Source: DATFKA01 sp042095835 (lineage in GTDB: Bacteria; Bacteroidota; Bacteroidia; Chitinophagales; Saprospiraceae). From it: DNA of 64,000 bases. Shown here piece after piece: positions 52,795-62,024 of the stretch; within the stretch, counting starts at the first letter, position 1; the number at the start of each line of letters is the position of its first letter. Below the pieces are notes generated by a model that ran no database searches, was not told the DNA's origin, and worked only from the letters and a program-made list of their open reading frames with translations. A program made the translations under genes and the position numbers. Where the stretch lies: positions 1 through 64,000 of the forward strand of contig JBELML010000007.1 of assembly GCA_042095835.1 (NCBI GenBank), read 5' to 3'.

Positions 52795-52885
52795 TTGGTG
52801 TAATGTTTTAATGTTGTAGTGATGTAATGTTATAGTGATTTATTACATCACCACATCACTACACCACTATATCATTACATGAATA
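52795..52885. terminator. TAATG-word inverted repeat between convergent genes
   Basis: The left half is made of taatgtttt, aatgttgtagtgatg and taatgttatagtg; the right half of the roughly complementary acatcaccacatcactacaccac and atcattacat words. They can fold into a long imperfect stem. Placed between two genes pointing at each other, it probably acts as a bidirectional terminator. Confidence 0.45.
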
Positions 52886-52890
52886 GACCA

Positions 52891-54321
52891 CTACCAAGTA
52901 AATCGGTTATACTTAATCATCGTCATATCGCCACTGAATAACATATCAGAGGAGTGATTCATGATGTCCATTCCATCATCGCCTTTGTATTTATTGTAGT
53001 CCAATCCCCATTTGCAGTCAAAGTAGTTGTAAGCACAATCGTTGCTATCTGTACTCAATACGGTTTTTCCAAATTTGCACTTAGGACGGAAACAAGGAGA
53101 CTCAAAGTTGGCGTCCAATTTGATCAAGGCCTGCATTACGGTACGTGACGAAGTCGTATTAGAGTTTCTATAGGCACTTGAAACAGAAACATTTCCTTTG
53201 TTCCACTCCGAAATAAATTTATTGGCTTGGTTGGGATAGAAGTTTACCCTTCTGGCACCAACGACTGCTTTTGCGCCGACTTGGACAAATTCATCTCTTA
53301 GCGTTGCCCCAAAGCAATGTACACCATACACCAGGCGAATCGGGAATTTGCCCCTTGAGAATTGACCGGCATTATCATAGAGTTCCTCAATAATATCCTC
53401 TCCAGTGATTTCTTCCTGGTTTTCTAGCAAAGAGATTTTGTTATCAAAACCATGAGAGAAGATAAAGATGTCGATATAATATCCATCTTCAGCTAGTGCT
53501 TTCAACTCCGAGAAAAAAGTAGCTTTTGATGGATTTTTCAAATGGCGATCTGGCTTGCGACTACCACTATAGGTGCGCTTGAGTAGCACACTTTTGTCAT
53601 AGCCCTCAAAACAATTACCATAAGCCAGTTGAGCATTCTGAATGAGGTTGAAAAAAGGAGAATCGTCAAAAAGTGCAATCGTCAAGGAAGCAGATTTGTT
53701 GGGATAGTAACCCTCAGGGACCGTCTCTGTAGTCACCGATACTTTGACGGTGATTTCGGCGGCGTGATCATTACTCGTATTGCCTTTGAGGGAAAACTCC
53801 GTCCCGGTGCGACCAATGTAGTTGCCCTTCTTATACTTAGGTATTAATGGATTGCCTGTGTCTTCAAGATTGACTTTATAGACTCTTTGAGCTTTTAAGT
53901 CGACCCACAACCTTAAGAAACTTTGCTTGCTAGCAAAACTGACATCAACGATATCATCTTTGCCGCCACATAAGGCATCGTCCTTGTCATAGACTTTAAT
54001 CACGATCATAGCATTATCTTCATCCATGGGGAATACGGTCTTCAAGGACCAAGCTGGACGGATGTCGTTGCCTTCCCATTCTGCGTAAGTTTTACTGGTT
54101 GCATCCTGCTGTACCAATCCTAGGCTAGCGTGTTCTAGGCCCGTGCCTTGCACAATTTCGGCGTAATAGTCCATTAAGCGATTACAAGGCGCTTTTTCAT
54201 TGGGCCCTGAGAGTGTTTTTAGCCGAACGATCTTGGTCGTTACATTGCGGACACCTTGGGCATTTATAGAAAAAGAAAATAAAAGGCTGAAAAAAATAAA
54301 AACGAACATTCTGGATTTCAT
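52891..54321 (-). CDS. Secreted protein with a caspase-like (clan CD) His/Cys pair
   Basis: A 476-residue secreted protein. Signal peptide about 1-21 (MKSRMFVFIFFSLLFSFSINA then QG). A beta-rich region (about 115-205) has strands typical of a C2/Ig-like sandwich. The region about 265-390 resembles a caspase/gingipain fold: strand DIFIFSHGFD with His290, then strand IRLVYGVHCFGAT with Cys336, 46 residues later, followed by VVGARRVNFYPN. His-then-Cys order and spacing fit clan CD peptidases, although the usual S-G-H-G and D-A-C-x-S-G are altered to F-S-H-G and G-V-H-C-F-G. The C-terminal 80 residues are Cys-rich (four or more Cys). Peptidase activity is inference. Confidence 0.6.
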   Translation of the reverse strand: MKSRMFVFIFFSLLFSFSINAQGVRNVTTKIVRLKTLSGPNEKAPCNRLMDYYAEIVQGTGLEHASLGLVQQDATSKTYAEWEGNDIRPAWSLKTVFPMDEDNAMIVIKVYDKDDALCGGKDDIVDVSFASKQSFLRLWVDLKAQRVYKVNLEDTGNPLIPKYKKGNYIGRTGTEFSLKGNTSNDHAAEITVKVSVTTETVPEGYYPNKSASLTIALFDDSPFFNLIQNAQLAYGNCFEGYDKSVLLKRTYSGSRKPDRHLKNPSKATFFSELKALAEDGYYIDIFIFSHGFDNKISLLENQEEITGEDIIEELYDNAGQFSRGKFPIRLVYGVHCFGATLRDEFVQVGAKAVVGARRVNFYPNQANKFISEWNKGNVSVSSAYRNSNTTSSRTVMQALIKLDANFESPCFRPKCKFGKTVLSTDSNDCAYNYFDCKWGLDYNKYKGDDGMDIMNHSSDMLFSGDMTMIKYNRFTW

Positions 54322-54516
54322 GATAAAAATTTTATGTGATTGAATTCGCCTAATAGACTGGCGGCTATCCTATCTCTTCCCGAATGATTTGGTTAAGAGG
54401 TTGTTAAAAGGGGCTTGGAGGTTTTACGTCTACAAAGTCGCCACCCTATTTGTCTAAGAATTTGTTGCTTCCTATATTTATCATCTTACACTATTGATCA
54501 TTTCAACTCAACTATT

Positions 54517-57500
54517 TTGAAGAAATCGATTTTTCTCAGTCTCTTGACTTTATTCTTGTTTTCTGACAGTTTCGCACAATTACCCCTCGATCACCTTGAA
54601 TACCGAAATGTGGGGCCTACTCGTGGTGGTCGTGCCACGGCAGTAGCCGGGATCGCATCTCAACCCAACGTATTCTATATGGGGGCTACTGGTGGCGGTG
54701 TTTGGAAAACAGACGACTATGGTATCAGCTGGCGTAATGTATCGGATGGCTATTTCTCAACGCCATCTATTGGGGCGATCCGAGTTGCACAAAACGACCC
54801 CAATATTGTCTACGTTGGAACAGGTTCTGATGGCTTACGCTCCAATGTCATTGCCGGTAAAGGCGTCTACAAATCGGTAGATGCAGGAAAATCCTGGAAG
54901 CATATTGGCTTAGAAAAGGTAGGGCAAATTGGGGCGGTAGAAATCCACCCTGCCGACCACAATACCGTATTTGTCTCCGCTATTGGAAATGCCTTTGCAC
55001 CCAATGCTGAAAGAGGCGTTTATAGAACTAAAGATGGTGGACAAAGCTGGGAGAAAGTCTTGTTTATTTCAGATAAAACTGGCTCCGCTGACCTGGAATT
55101 CATGCCAAGTAATCCTAATATTATATACGCTACCGTATGGCGCGCAGAACGTAAGCCCTGGACAATCATCAGTGGTGGTAAGGAGAATGGCGTTTATAAA
55201 TCAGTAGATGGAGGAGATACCTGGACTAAACTAGAAAAAGGCTTGCCAACTGATATTGTAGGCAAGATCGACTTGGCTGTTTCTCCTGCCAACACAAGTT
55301 TGGTTTATGCTTTAGTAGAGGCTCCAGATGGCAAAGGAGGGATGTACAAATCTCTTGATCAAGGAGAGACCTTTGAGCATGTTTCTGATAATCCAGGCTT
55401 GACTTTGCGCCCATTTTATTATACCAATGTAGATGTTGACCCACAGAATCCTGATGTGCTTTATGTGATGGCTACTCCTTATCTGAAGTCCGTAGATGGT
55501 GGTAAAAGTTGGTTCAGACTCAATCCTCCGCATGGAGATAACCATGATATGTGGATCAATCCAAATGATCCCAATTTGTTCATCCAAGCAAATGATGGCG
55601 GTGCTAATGTTACCCATAATGGGGGCAAAACCTGGTCTAGCCAGCTCAATCAACCGACCGCAGAGTTGTACCAAGTGGAAGTCGACGATCAATATCCCTA
55701 TTGGTTGTACGCTGGTCAGCAAGATAATTATACCACGATTTCTGTACCCAGTTTACCGCCCTATTCACACCAAGCAGGCGCCATAGGACTCGTGATGAAT
55801 ACTGGTGGTTGTGAAACTGGACCAGCGGTGCCCAAACCAGGCAATGCAGATATCGTCTACGCCAATTGTAAAGGAAGGTTTTCGGTATACAACAAACGTA
55901 CAGGACAAGAACAAAGCTACGATGTGGGCGCGGCATATATGTATGGACACAATCCTAAAGAGTTGAAATTTAGGTTTCAAAGAGTGGCGCCTATTCATGT
56001 GTCGCCGCATAATCCGGATGTGGTTTATCACACCTCACAGTTCGTTCATAAAACGATGGATGATGGCAAGACCTGGGAGATTATTTCCCCAGACCTAACG
56101 GCCTTTGAAGAAGATAAGCAAGTGATATCTGGTAGCCCGATTACAAGAGATATCACGGGCGAGGAATTTTACAGTACGATCTACTCTATTCGGGAATCAG
56201 CCTTGGAGGAAGGTGTTATTTGGGTAGGTTCCAATGATGGGCCTGTTCATGTGACGCAAAATGGTGGAGGTAAATGGGCCAATGTCACCCCCAAAGGTCT
56301 ACTTCCAGGAGGTAGAGTTGATTGTGTAGAGCCTTCTAGTCATATTGCTGGTAAAGCTTATTTTTCGACAATGCGTTACCAATTAGGAGATTGGAAACCT
56401 TATATCTACAAGACCACCAATTATGGAAAATCCTGGACCCTATTGACCGATGGTAGTAATGGTATTCCAGCGGATTATCCTGTACGTGTGGTTCGGGAAG
56501 ATCCGGATAGAGAAGGCTTGCTGTATGCCGGTACGGAGTATGGTATGTTTATTTCCTTTGATGATGGCCAGTCTTGGCAGTCGTTCCAACAGAATCTACC
56601 AGTGACGCCTATTACGGATGTCAAAGTGCATCGCAAAGACTTGGTTCTTTCTACAATGGGTCGTTCTTTCTGGATTATGGATAACCTTACTTCCTTGCAC
56701 CAAAAGGCTGATCAATTGGCCGACTCAGCGCCTTATTTATTTACGCCCAAAGAACATATCCGCTACCGTTATCGTGGACGTAGTGGTACCGAGCATATTA
56801 GTTATCCCTTACCGGCCGCATCGATTGAATACTATATTCCTGAAGGTGTAAAAGAACCGATCAAACTAGAAATATTTGATGCAGAAGGGACAAAGGTCCG
56901 AACCTTTTTGAGTAGTAATGCCAATAAGCAGAAAAATGCTAAGGTAGTGCGAGATATGGCCACCAATATGGTTGCCTATTCTATTAATAGTCGCCTAAAG
57001 AATAGCCCTGGAATGCACGAATTTCAGTGGGATATGCGCCATACCGGAAGTTGGGATGCCTCTTCAAGGAGAGCTTATAGTCGAGGACCGATGGTTACTC
57101 CTGGTGTGTATACCCTACGTATGAGCATCGGCGAAAAGACAATGGAACAGGACTTAAAGGTGATAATGGACCCCAAAGTAGAAGCTTCAGGAGTGAGCCT
57201 GGTAGATTTAAAAGCACAAGAGAAAGTTGGCCTTGAAATTGTATCTCTATTGACGGAAGTCAAAAAGATGAGCCATCAGATCAATAAAGACCTAGGAAAA
57301 CTAAAGAATAAAAAAGAGGCTACATCTGAAGAAAAAGCTAAATTAGCCCAACTGGAAGAAGTGAAAAAAATGCTCGTACGTGCACAAGGAACCTACACCA
57401 AACCTATGTTGATTGATCAAATCAATTACCTATATGGTATTGTAGGTCGAGCAGATCAATTGCCTGGAAGAGATGTCTTCGAGCGACTCGAAGAGTTAAA

Positions 57501-57537
57501 AGTAGAGAAGGCAAAAATTGAAAAAATGATTGATTAA
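54517..57537 (+). CDS. Secreted sortilin/VPS10-type beta-propeller protein
   Basis: A 1006-residue protein. No ATG opens it: I chose the TTG at 54517, since it directly precedes a signal peptide (KKSIFLSLLTLFLFSDSFAQ); a TTG at 54415 would add 34 unlikely residues. Residues about 30-740 carry many BNR/Asp-box-like repeats of the form VYKSxDGGxTW, as in VPS10/sortilin and WD40/YVTN-like glycosyl hydrolase-like proteins. A FlgD-like strand follows (about 860-905: FQWDMRHTGSW, TPGVYTLRM), then a helical coil near the C-terminus. These large proteins are common in Bacteroidota and are probably ligand- or polymer-binding. Stop codon is 20 bp ahead of the RRM gene. Confidence 0.88.
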   Translation: MKKSIFLSLLTLFLFSDSFAQLPLDHLEYRNVGPTRGGRATAVAGIASQPNVFYMGATGGGVWKTDDYGISWRNVSDGYFSTPSIGAIRVAQNDPNIVYVGTGSDGLRSNVIAGKGVYKSVDAGKSWKHIGLEKVGQIGAVEIHPADHNTVFVSAIGNAFAPNAERGVYRTKDGGQSWEKVLFISDKTGSADLEFMPSNPNIIYATVWRAERKPWTIISGGKENGVYKSVDGGDTWTKLEKGLPTDIVGKIDLAVSPANTSLVYALVEAPDGKGGMYKSLDQGETFEHVSDNPGLTLRPFYYTNVDVDPQNPDVLYVMATPYLKSVDGGKSWFRLNPPHGDNHDMWINPNDPNLFIQANDGGANVTHNGGKTWSSQLNQPTAELYQVEVDDQYPYWLYAGQQDNYTTISVPSLPPYSHQAGAIGLVMNTGGCETGPAVPKPGNADIVYANCKGRFSVYNKRTGQEQSYDVGAAYMYGHNPKELKFRFQRVAPIHVSPHNPDVVYHTSQFVHKTMDDGKTWEIISPDLTAFEEDKQVISGSPITRDITGEEFYSTIYSIRESALEEGVIWVGSNDGPVHVTQNGGGKWANVTPKGLLPGGRVDCVEPSSHIAGKAYFSTMRYQLGDWKPYIYKTTNYGKSWTLLTDGSNGIPADYPVRVVREDPDREGLLYAGTEYGMFISFDDGQSWQSFQQNLPVTPITDVKVHRKDLVLSTMGRSFWIMDNLTSLHQKADQLADSAPYLFTPKEHIRYRYRGRSGTEHISYPLPAASIEYYIPEGVKEPIKLEIFDAEGTKVRTFLSSNANKQKNAKVVRDMATNMVAYSINSRLKNSPGMHEFQWDMRHTGSWDASSRRAYSRGPMVTPGVYTLRMSIGEKTMEQDLKVIMDPKVEASGVSLVDLKAQEKVGLEIVSLLTEVKKMSHQINKDLGKLKNKKEATSEEKAKLAQLEEVKKMLVRAQGTYTKPMLIDQINYLYGIVGRADQLPGRDVFERLEELKVEKAKIEKMID

Positions 57538-57556
57538 TGTTTAAATACCTGGACGA

Positions 57557-57829
57557 ATGAAGATTTTCGTAAAAGGCTTATCAGAAGAAACGAATGGCGA
57601 ACACCTCAGAGGACTCTTTTCCCGTTTTGGAGAGGTGGTCGATTCGAAAGTGATCTACGATAGAATTACTAAAGAATCCAGAGGCTTTGCCTTTGTTGAA
57701 ATGGAAAATGAGGAGAAAGCTAAAGAAGCGATTGAAACCTTAAATGGCTTTACCTTTATGGATAGTGAAATCGAAGTCAAAGAAGCGGACGATCGCAGAA
57801 AGAAAAACGATGCTGGTGGTCGCTGGTAG
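57557..57829 (+). CDS. RRM-domain RNA-binding protein
   Basis: A 90-residue single RRM protein. RNP-2 is KIFVKGLS at the start and RNP-1 is RGFAFVEM (about 42-49), with the conserved aromatic residues needed for RNA stacking. The C-terminal tail is Lys/Arg-rich. Such proteins are frequent in Bacteroidota and cyanobacteria and are thought to act as RNA chaperones, often cold-induced. The start is an ATG 20 bp after the sortilin-like gene, so it may be transcribed with it. Confidence 0.95.
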   Translation: MKIFVKGLSEETNGEHLRGLFSRFGEVVDSKVIYDRITKESRGFAFVEMENEEKAKEAIETLNGFTFMDSEIEVKEADDRRKKNDAGGRW

Positions 57830-57849
57830 CTAAAACTACCTACCACCAA
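57812..57849. terminator. Bidirectional hairpin between the RRM and DUF6920 genes
   Basis: Arms tggtgg and ggtag on the left pair with ctacc and ccacca on the right around a ctaaaa loop. The stem overlaps both stop codons of two convergent genes, so it can end both transcripts. Confidence 0.4.
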
Positions 57850-58679
57850 GCAAAAGCATTGCTTTGTACCAATTCCGTAATGTCGAATTTGGCGATGGTA
57901 CCTGGTTTTTTACCAGAAGATCGTAAGATTTGATACTTACTTGGTACCTGATAGCTATCTAGTAATTTGTAATCAAAAAAATGGCACTCCATGTCTATGG
58001 TTGTGTTTTGTAAAGCTTCCTGAGCCGGTATCCGTGTCAGGAAGCTTTTTATTAGTCCTTTTTTATCGAAGCGATAGCTCACTTTGAGCTCCTCTTCTTG
58101 CCATTTGAATATTCCTGATATTTGATTTTTGCTCTGATCTAGCCATTCCCAATGGGGTAGAAGGAAGATATCGGCAACCCAGGGCGCATGTGCTAATATT
58201 TGCGCTAAGCTTTCATGGCTTGGCTTTCCCTGGGGAGTGCTGCTAAGGGGGAATATACTGCCAATGGTATACTGCGATGAGGCGTTTTCTTGCTCAAGAA
58301 TCTGCACTTTTTTGCCGGAGAGAAAAAGACCAAGAGTGCGGTCGTCGTAATAGGCAAGACTGAGTGGGTGAGCAGTAAGAAAAATTTTCGCTTCTATCGG
58401 TGTCCACCTTTTCCGATCCTGCCTTTTTTGAACACCTTTAAACCTTAAGCGTGTAGTCTGGAGAGGAAGTGCTTTGATCGCTTGACTTTGCTCTAGGTAT
58501 TGCCGAATTGGACTAGGCAACTGCTGACTTTGACCAAGGAGGAAATCTTGGTTTTCTTCGTTGATACCAAGGTGGAAATTTTGTTTTCCAACTTCAATTA
58601 CCTTTCGTCTAATTCTTTTACTACCAAAGCTATCGATACTGATCCAGATCAATAGAGCGACTGTCAGAATTGCCATCAT
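57840..58679 (-). CDS. DUF6920-family protein
   Basis: A 279-residue protein of the DUF6544/DUF6920 type, to judge from the pattern: an N-terminal hydrophobic anchor (about 1-18, MMAILTVALLIWISI), LPSPIRQYLEQS (about 55-66), the WTPIEAKIFLTAHP strand, a Gly-Lys-Lys loop, an acidic ESLAQILAHAPWVADIFLLPH helix (about 148-168) and a late S-F-L-T-R-I-P strand. Function unknown. It is the last gene of a minus-strand run with the DUF5691 gene 10 bp upstream, so co-transcription is likely. Confidence 0.75.
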   Translation of the reverse strand: MMAILTVALLIWISIDSFGSKRIRRKVIEVGKQNFHLGINEENQDFLLGQSQQLPSPIRQYLEQSQAIKALPLQTTRLRFKGVQKRQDRKRWTPIEAKIFLTAHPLSLAYYDDRTLGLFLSGKKVQILEQENASSQYTIGSIFPLSSTPQGKPSHESLAQILAHAPWVADIFLLPHWEWLDQSKNQISGIFKWQEEELKVSYRFDKKGLIKSFLTRIPAQEALQNTTIDMECHFFDYKLLDSYQVPSKYQILRSSGKKPGTIAKFDITELVQSNAFAWW

Positions 58680-58689
58680 AGTTTAAATA

Positions 58690-60240
58690 TTATGCTTCAT
58701 CTACTACCTCAAATGCCTCTTGTAGGTCTGATCTCAGGTGTAAAATACGAAGCATTTTCTGAACAGGAGCCTCCCATCTAAACCAGGCGAATGATCCATG
58801 TGGCCATCCTACTTGCAATTGCGTAAAAAGATAAGGTTCTGCTCGAAGTGCCAAGGCTTCCAGCAGGTCTTCGTAATGATCTGCATCGTCCTGGAAAGCG
58901 GTCTTGGAATACATCAAATAGTCTTGGAAAAGCTGTACAATCGGCAGGCAAAGTTCTTGTGGCCAGAGATGTTTGCTGCGCAACATAATAAAATACATCA
59001 AGCTACTGCTTGGGATGATGTTTTTGTGGAAAGCTACATAGCCGGTCGTAAGATCGTAGAATACCGAATAGGGAAGCTCAAGTACTAGCTCGCGTATACC
59101 TCTATAGTCCCATTGATGTAGGTTTTGATCAAGTAAAGGTTGGAGCAACAGCTTCATCCATACTATATCTTTGTGCAAACGGATGCTTTCTACTAAGCGC
59201 TCTCTAAGGCTGCGAAAATTAGAAAACTGGCGTAAGATGGGCAAGACTTGAGCCACTGAGCAATTTAAAACTTCTGGCCAAGCCCTGGGCGGCATCAAAG
59301 CACTAAGGAAGAGAAAAATGGATTCGAGCTTCCGTTTGGAGATTTTTCTGGGACCATCTTTTGGGAAACCTATTGCTTCAAGTTCCCTCAAAAACAGGGC
59401 AGGCTCGTGAGGAAGGAAGAGCCGAAGCAGGTCATGCTCATCAAGCCGAGCTATTTTCTTCATCAAATCGATGACCTCATTGGCCCAATTCGATTCAGGT
59501 ATTTGTGTCAGCAAACGGGCGATAGATTGACGAATACTTGCGTTTTGCGAGATAGCAAGCTGATCTATCAGAAAAGTTTGGTCGTCGGGTCCAAGGTCAA
59601 CGGCTAGTGCTTCTAGAAAGAGTAACTGCTGCCGAATGGCTGACTTAGGCCATGCTTTTTTGACTTGATGTAAGGCCAAAGCACGATCCCTTTTTCGCAT
59701 TTGGACCAAAACTTGTTTGCGGTCTTCGTCGGTGCCGTATTGCCAAAGTTCTTCTTGAGAAAGTGGATAAAATATTGCCCAATCTTGATTTTGAGTGGCC
59801 AACCAAGCTCCCATATTGCCCATAATAGGTTGGACAGCTTCCACCATTTCGATATCATTTTTAAATTGCTCAAAAACGTATGGTAGTGTTTCGGGAGGTA
59901 ATAAGAGTTGAATGGATGAGCTATATCGGATATACTCCTCGAAGATAGGCTGTAGGGCTTGGTCTTGCACAATGCGTTCGACCAATCGACTAATGCGTGC
60001 ATTGGGACGAGCTTGTTTTTCCTCCTGGAGTGCAGCTGGAAGTTGCTCTAGTTGGGGGAGCTTCTTGGCGCCTTTTTTGAGTAGATAAGCAAAGCTGTGG
60101 TATTGTAGAAGAAGCTCTGCCTCTGGTAAATCATCACCCAAGCCCAACTGGCGCATCTGTTGTCGGATTTGCTCAGAAATGGCTGAGCGGTTGGTGCCGA
60201 GTAGTAGTAGCTGTTCTATTTTGTCCCAAATATTCGCCAT
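58690..60240 (-). CDS. DUF5691-family protein
   Basis: A 516-residue cytosolic protein. I chose the ATG at 60240 (MANIWDKIEQ); a TTG at 60246 adds two residues. The opening IEQLLLLGTNR and the LLLQYHSFAYLLKKG segment are typical of DUF5691 proteins, which are long alpha-helical repeat-like proteins often found with MoxR ATPase and VWA genes; neither is present here. No enzymatic motif is apparent. It follows gldD by six bp, the start nearly touching the gldD stop, suggesting translational coupling. Confidence 0.72.
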   Translation of the reverse strand: MANIWDKIEQLLLLGTNRSAISEQIRQQMRQLGLGDDLPEAELLLQYHSFAYLLKKGAKKLPQLEQLPAALQEEKQARPNARISRLVERIVQDQALQPIFEEYIRYSSSIQLLLPPETLPYVFEQFKNDIEMVEAVQPIMGNMGAWLATQNQDWAIFYPLSQEELWQYGTDEDRKQVLVQMRKRDRALALHQVKKAWPKSAIRQQLLFLEALAVDLGPDDQTFLIDQLAISQNASIRQSIARLLTQIPESNWANEVIDLMKKIARLDEHDLLRLFLPHEPALFLRELEAIGFPKDGPRKISKRKLESIFLFLSALMPPRAWPEVLNCSVAQVLPILRQFSNFRSLRERLVESIRLHKDIVWMKLLLQPLLDQNLHQWDYRGIRELVLELPYSVFYDLTTGYVAFHKNIIPSSSLMYFIMLRSKHLWPQELCLPIVQLFQDYLMYSKTAFQDDADHYEDLLEALALRAEPYLFTQLQVGWPHGSFAWFRWEAPVQKMLRILHLRSDLQEAFEVVDEA

Positions 60241-60246
60241 TTTCAA

Positions 60247-60933
60247 CTAGTCTACCCACTCGAAACTCTCGATCATTTTCAAAATATCTTCCCGTACAAA
60301 TTCGTAGATCGGCGCAATAGAATCTGGCCGTACCTGCGTATCGAAATACAAGGCCCCTCTAAAGAAATGATCCTCTTTATCAGAAAGGAAGAATTGGAAT
60401 GGTGTAGCAGCAGGTCCATCGATGGCGAATAGAAGCCCCTCGACATTGGCTTCTTGGCGACTGACGGCTAGCTCATCAATATAATTTGCTCTGACATTGT
60501 GAAAGTCAGACATTTTAAAGACATCCTTTTTTAGTTGATCAAAAGAGTTCTGTCCCTCAATTTCGTAATAGGTACAGTGGAGACGACCATTAAAACTGGG
60601 ATAATAAAGATCGAACCAACAAGCACTATCTACCTCATCTTCCAATAAGAAATTGGGATTCTTTACGATACGCGCATAAGTCGGATACTCAAACTCAAAA
60701 CTACAAGCGGCCTGATCAAAAAGCTGGTAGCGACGCTCTGGATATTCGATTTTGGGATAGGCCCTTGGCTTCGGTGTTAATGCTTGTTCGCCACCACAAC
60801 TCTGAATGAGCAAGAGGCATAAAAATAAAAAACCGCATTTTATCTGGAGTAAAAATGGCGTGCAAGCAGCAGTAGTCGACTTGGTTTCGACAAGGGTAGA
60901 CGCTTGCTGCTGTAGGTTTAAGAATGGTTTCAA
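60247..60933 (-). CDS. gldD: Gliding motility lipoprotein GldD
   Basis: A 228-residue outer-membrane lipoprotein required for gliding and type IX secretion in Flavobacterium. The lipobox Cys is residue 46 in LLIQSC. The conserved sequence is clear: PKPRAYPKIEYPERRYQ (about 53-69), a C-S-F-E-F-E-Y-P strand, and the late motif HFFRGALYF (about 190-198) followed by RPDSIAP. The only available start is a TTG at 60933, which gives a 30-residue stretch ahead of the hydrophobic segment, longer than usual. Normally gldD sits beside gldE; here two genes intervene. Confidence 0.92.
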   Translation of the reverse strand: MKPFLNLQQQASTLVETKSTTAACTPFLLQIKCGFLFLCLLLIQSCGGEQALTPKPRAYPKIEYPERRYQLFDQAACSFEFEYPTYARIVKNPNFLLEDEVDSACWFDLYYPSFNGRLHCTYYEIEGQNSFDQLKKDVFKMSDFHNVRANYIDELAVSRQEANVEGLLFAIDGPAATPFQFFLSDKEDHFFRGALYFDTQVRPDSIAPIYEFVREDILKMIESFEWVD

Positions 60934-60958
60934 TCTGAAATTTTTAAGGATAATATTT

Positions 60959-61669
60959 TTATGTAATCAATTGCTCCAATAAATCTCCTACATAATAGGC
61001 CACTATTGCCGCAATAGCACCCAGTATTAACGTCTCCAAAATCGCTTTGATTGCCTTAGTTTCATTAACATAGGATTTAAGCCATCCAATAATACAGAAT
61101 CCTAATCCTGCCAATATAGAGGTGTATAAAAAACGGTTACCTTCCATAGGTTGCAAGTAGTCGATTACGTAGACCGTTAATGGAATAATGCCGATTAATA
61201 GAAAGGAGATATAGGTGACAGCTCCTATTCGGAAAGGAGATTTCTCATCTGGGACCATGCCCAATTGTTCTCTAAGAATGACCTCGACCCAGCGCTCCTC
61301 CTTTTTAATGAGGGTTTGGGTAGTTTGCTGAAGTAAATCGCCTTCAAATCCTTTGGATCGATAAATGTGCTCAACGATGCGCTGCTCTTCTTGAGGGTTT
61401 TGTTGGATCCTTTCTATCACTTGGCTGCGATGCTTATGGTAGTTTTCTAGTTCCGTTTTCGAAGACATAAATGCTCCAATTGACATGGCAAATCCATCGG
61501 CCAGTAGATTGGCGAATCCTAGAATGATGATAATAGCACTATCAAGTCCAGCTCCTACGGCACCTGCTACTACGGCAAAGGTCGTCACACAGCCATCGAT
61601 TCCGCCGTAGACAAATTCGCCCAAGTAGGCTTCATTTTTTACTAAAAAGGAGCTGATTTTTTTTGCCAT
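60959..61669 (-). CDS. VIT1/CCC1-family transporter
   Basis: A 236-residue membrane protein of the vacuolar iron transporter family. The signature YGGIDGCVTTFAVVAGAVGAG (split near its Gly-Asp pair, about 21-40) is in the first helix and LGFANLLADGFAMSIGAFMSSK in the second (about 49-70). A cytosolic Glu-rich segment (about 90-140) and three more helices complete five. It exports Fe or Mn from the cytosol. Its ATG overlaps the TfoX-like stop by one base. It lies inside the gliding cluster, between gldE and gldD. Confidence 0.92.
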   Translation of the reverse strand: MAKKISSFLVKNEAYLGEFVYGGIDGCVTTFAVVAGAVGAGLDSAIIIILGFANLLADGFAMSIGAFMSSKTELENYHKHRSQVIERIQQNPQEEQRIVEHIYRSKGFEGDLLQQTTQTLIKKEERWVEVILREQLGMVPDEKSPFRIGAVTYISFLLIGIIPLTVYVIDYLQPMEGNRFLYTSILAGLGFCIIGWLKSYVNETKAIKAILETLILGAIAAIVAYYVGDLLEQLIT

Positions 61670-61992
61670 TATTTCGGTGCTAAGGTGTTGACATAATCGA
61701 ATGCCTCATTGAGCAAGGCCATCATTTTGGTTTGGTCTTCCCAAATCCAATCCGGCATCAATACATATCCACGCATGACACTCCCATAAGATAAAAACAG
61801 ACCGTTTTCTAACTCCTCGATATAGGCTTGTTGCTGCTCTTTAGAAAATCGAATACCCAACTGGCTATCCTTGTTGATTTGAGAAAACATATGCCCATTG
61901 GAGGCAGTATAGGGATTGGCTTTACCTTTGCGCTCAAAGCGCGGGCATTGCTCAATGACAGCATCATAAATAGCAATTCTCTGATCCCGCAT
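61669..61992 (-). CDS. TfoX/Sxy N-terminal-domain-like protein
   Basis: A 107-residue protein matching the TfoX N-terminal fold (also MmcQ/YjbR-like): G-K-A-N-P-Y-T-A-S-N-G-H-M-F-S at about 23-37, IRFSKEQQQAYIEE at about 48-61 and SVMRGYVLMPDWI at about 70-82. In enterics the full Sxy activates competence, but isolated N-domains in Bacteroidota have no known role. The stop overlaps the VIT gene start by one base (TAATG), so translation is coupled. It lies between gldE and the transporter. Confidence 0.8.
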   Translation of the reverse strand: MRDQRIAIYDAVIEQCPRFERKGKANPYTASNGHMFSQINKDSQLGIRFSKEQQQAYIEELENGLFLSYGSVMRGYVLMPDWIWEDQTKMMALLNEAFDYVNTLAPK

Positions 61993-62024
61993 ATTATAGA
62001 ATTAAGTTATTTTTAAAAAAAGAC

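Noticed and set aside
55312..55936. Minus-strand frames of 96-136 residues
   Set aside because: Shadows within the sortilin-like gene.
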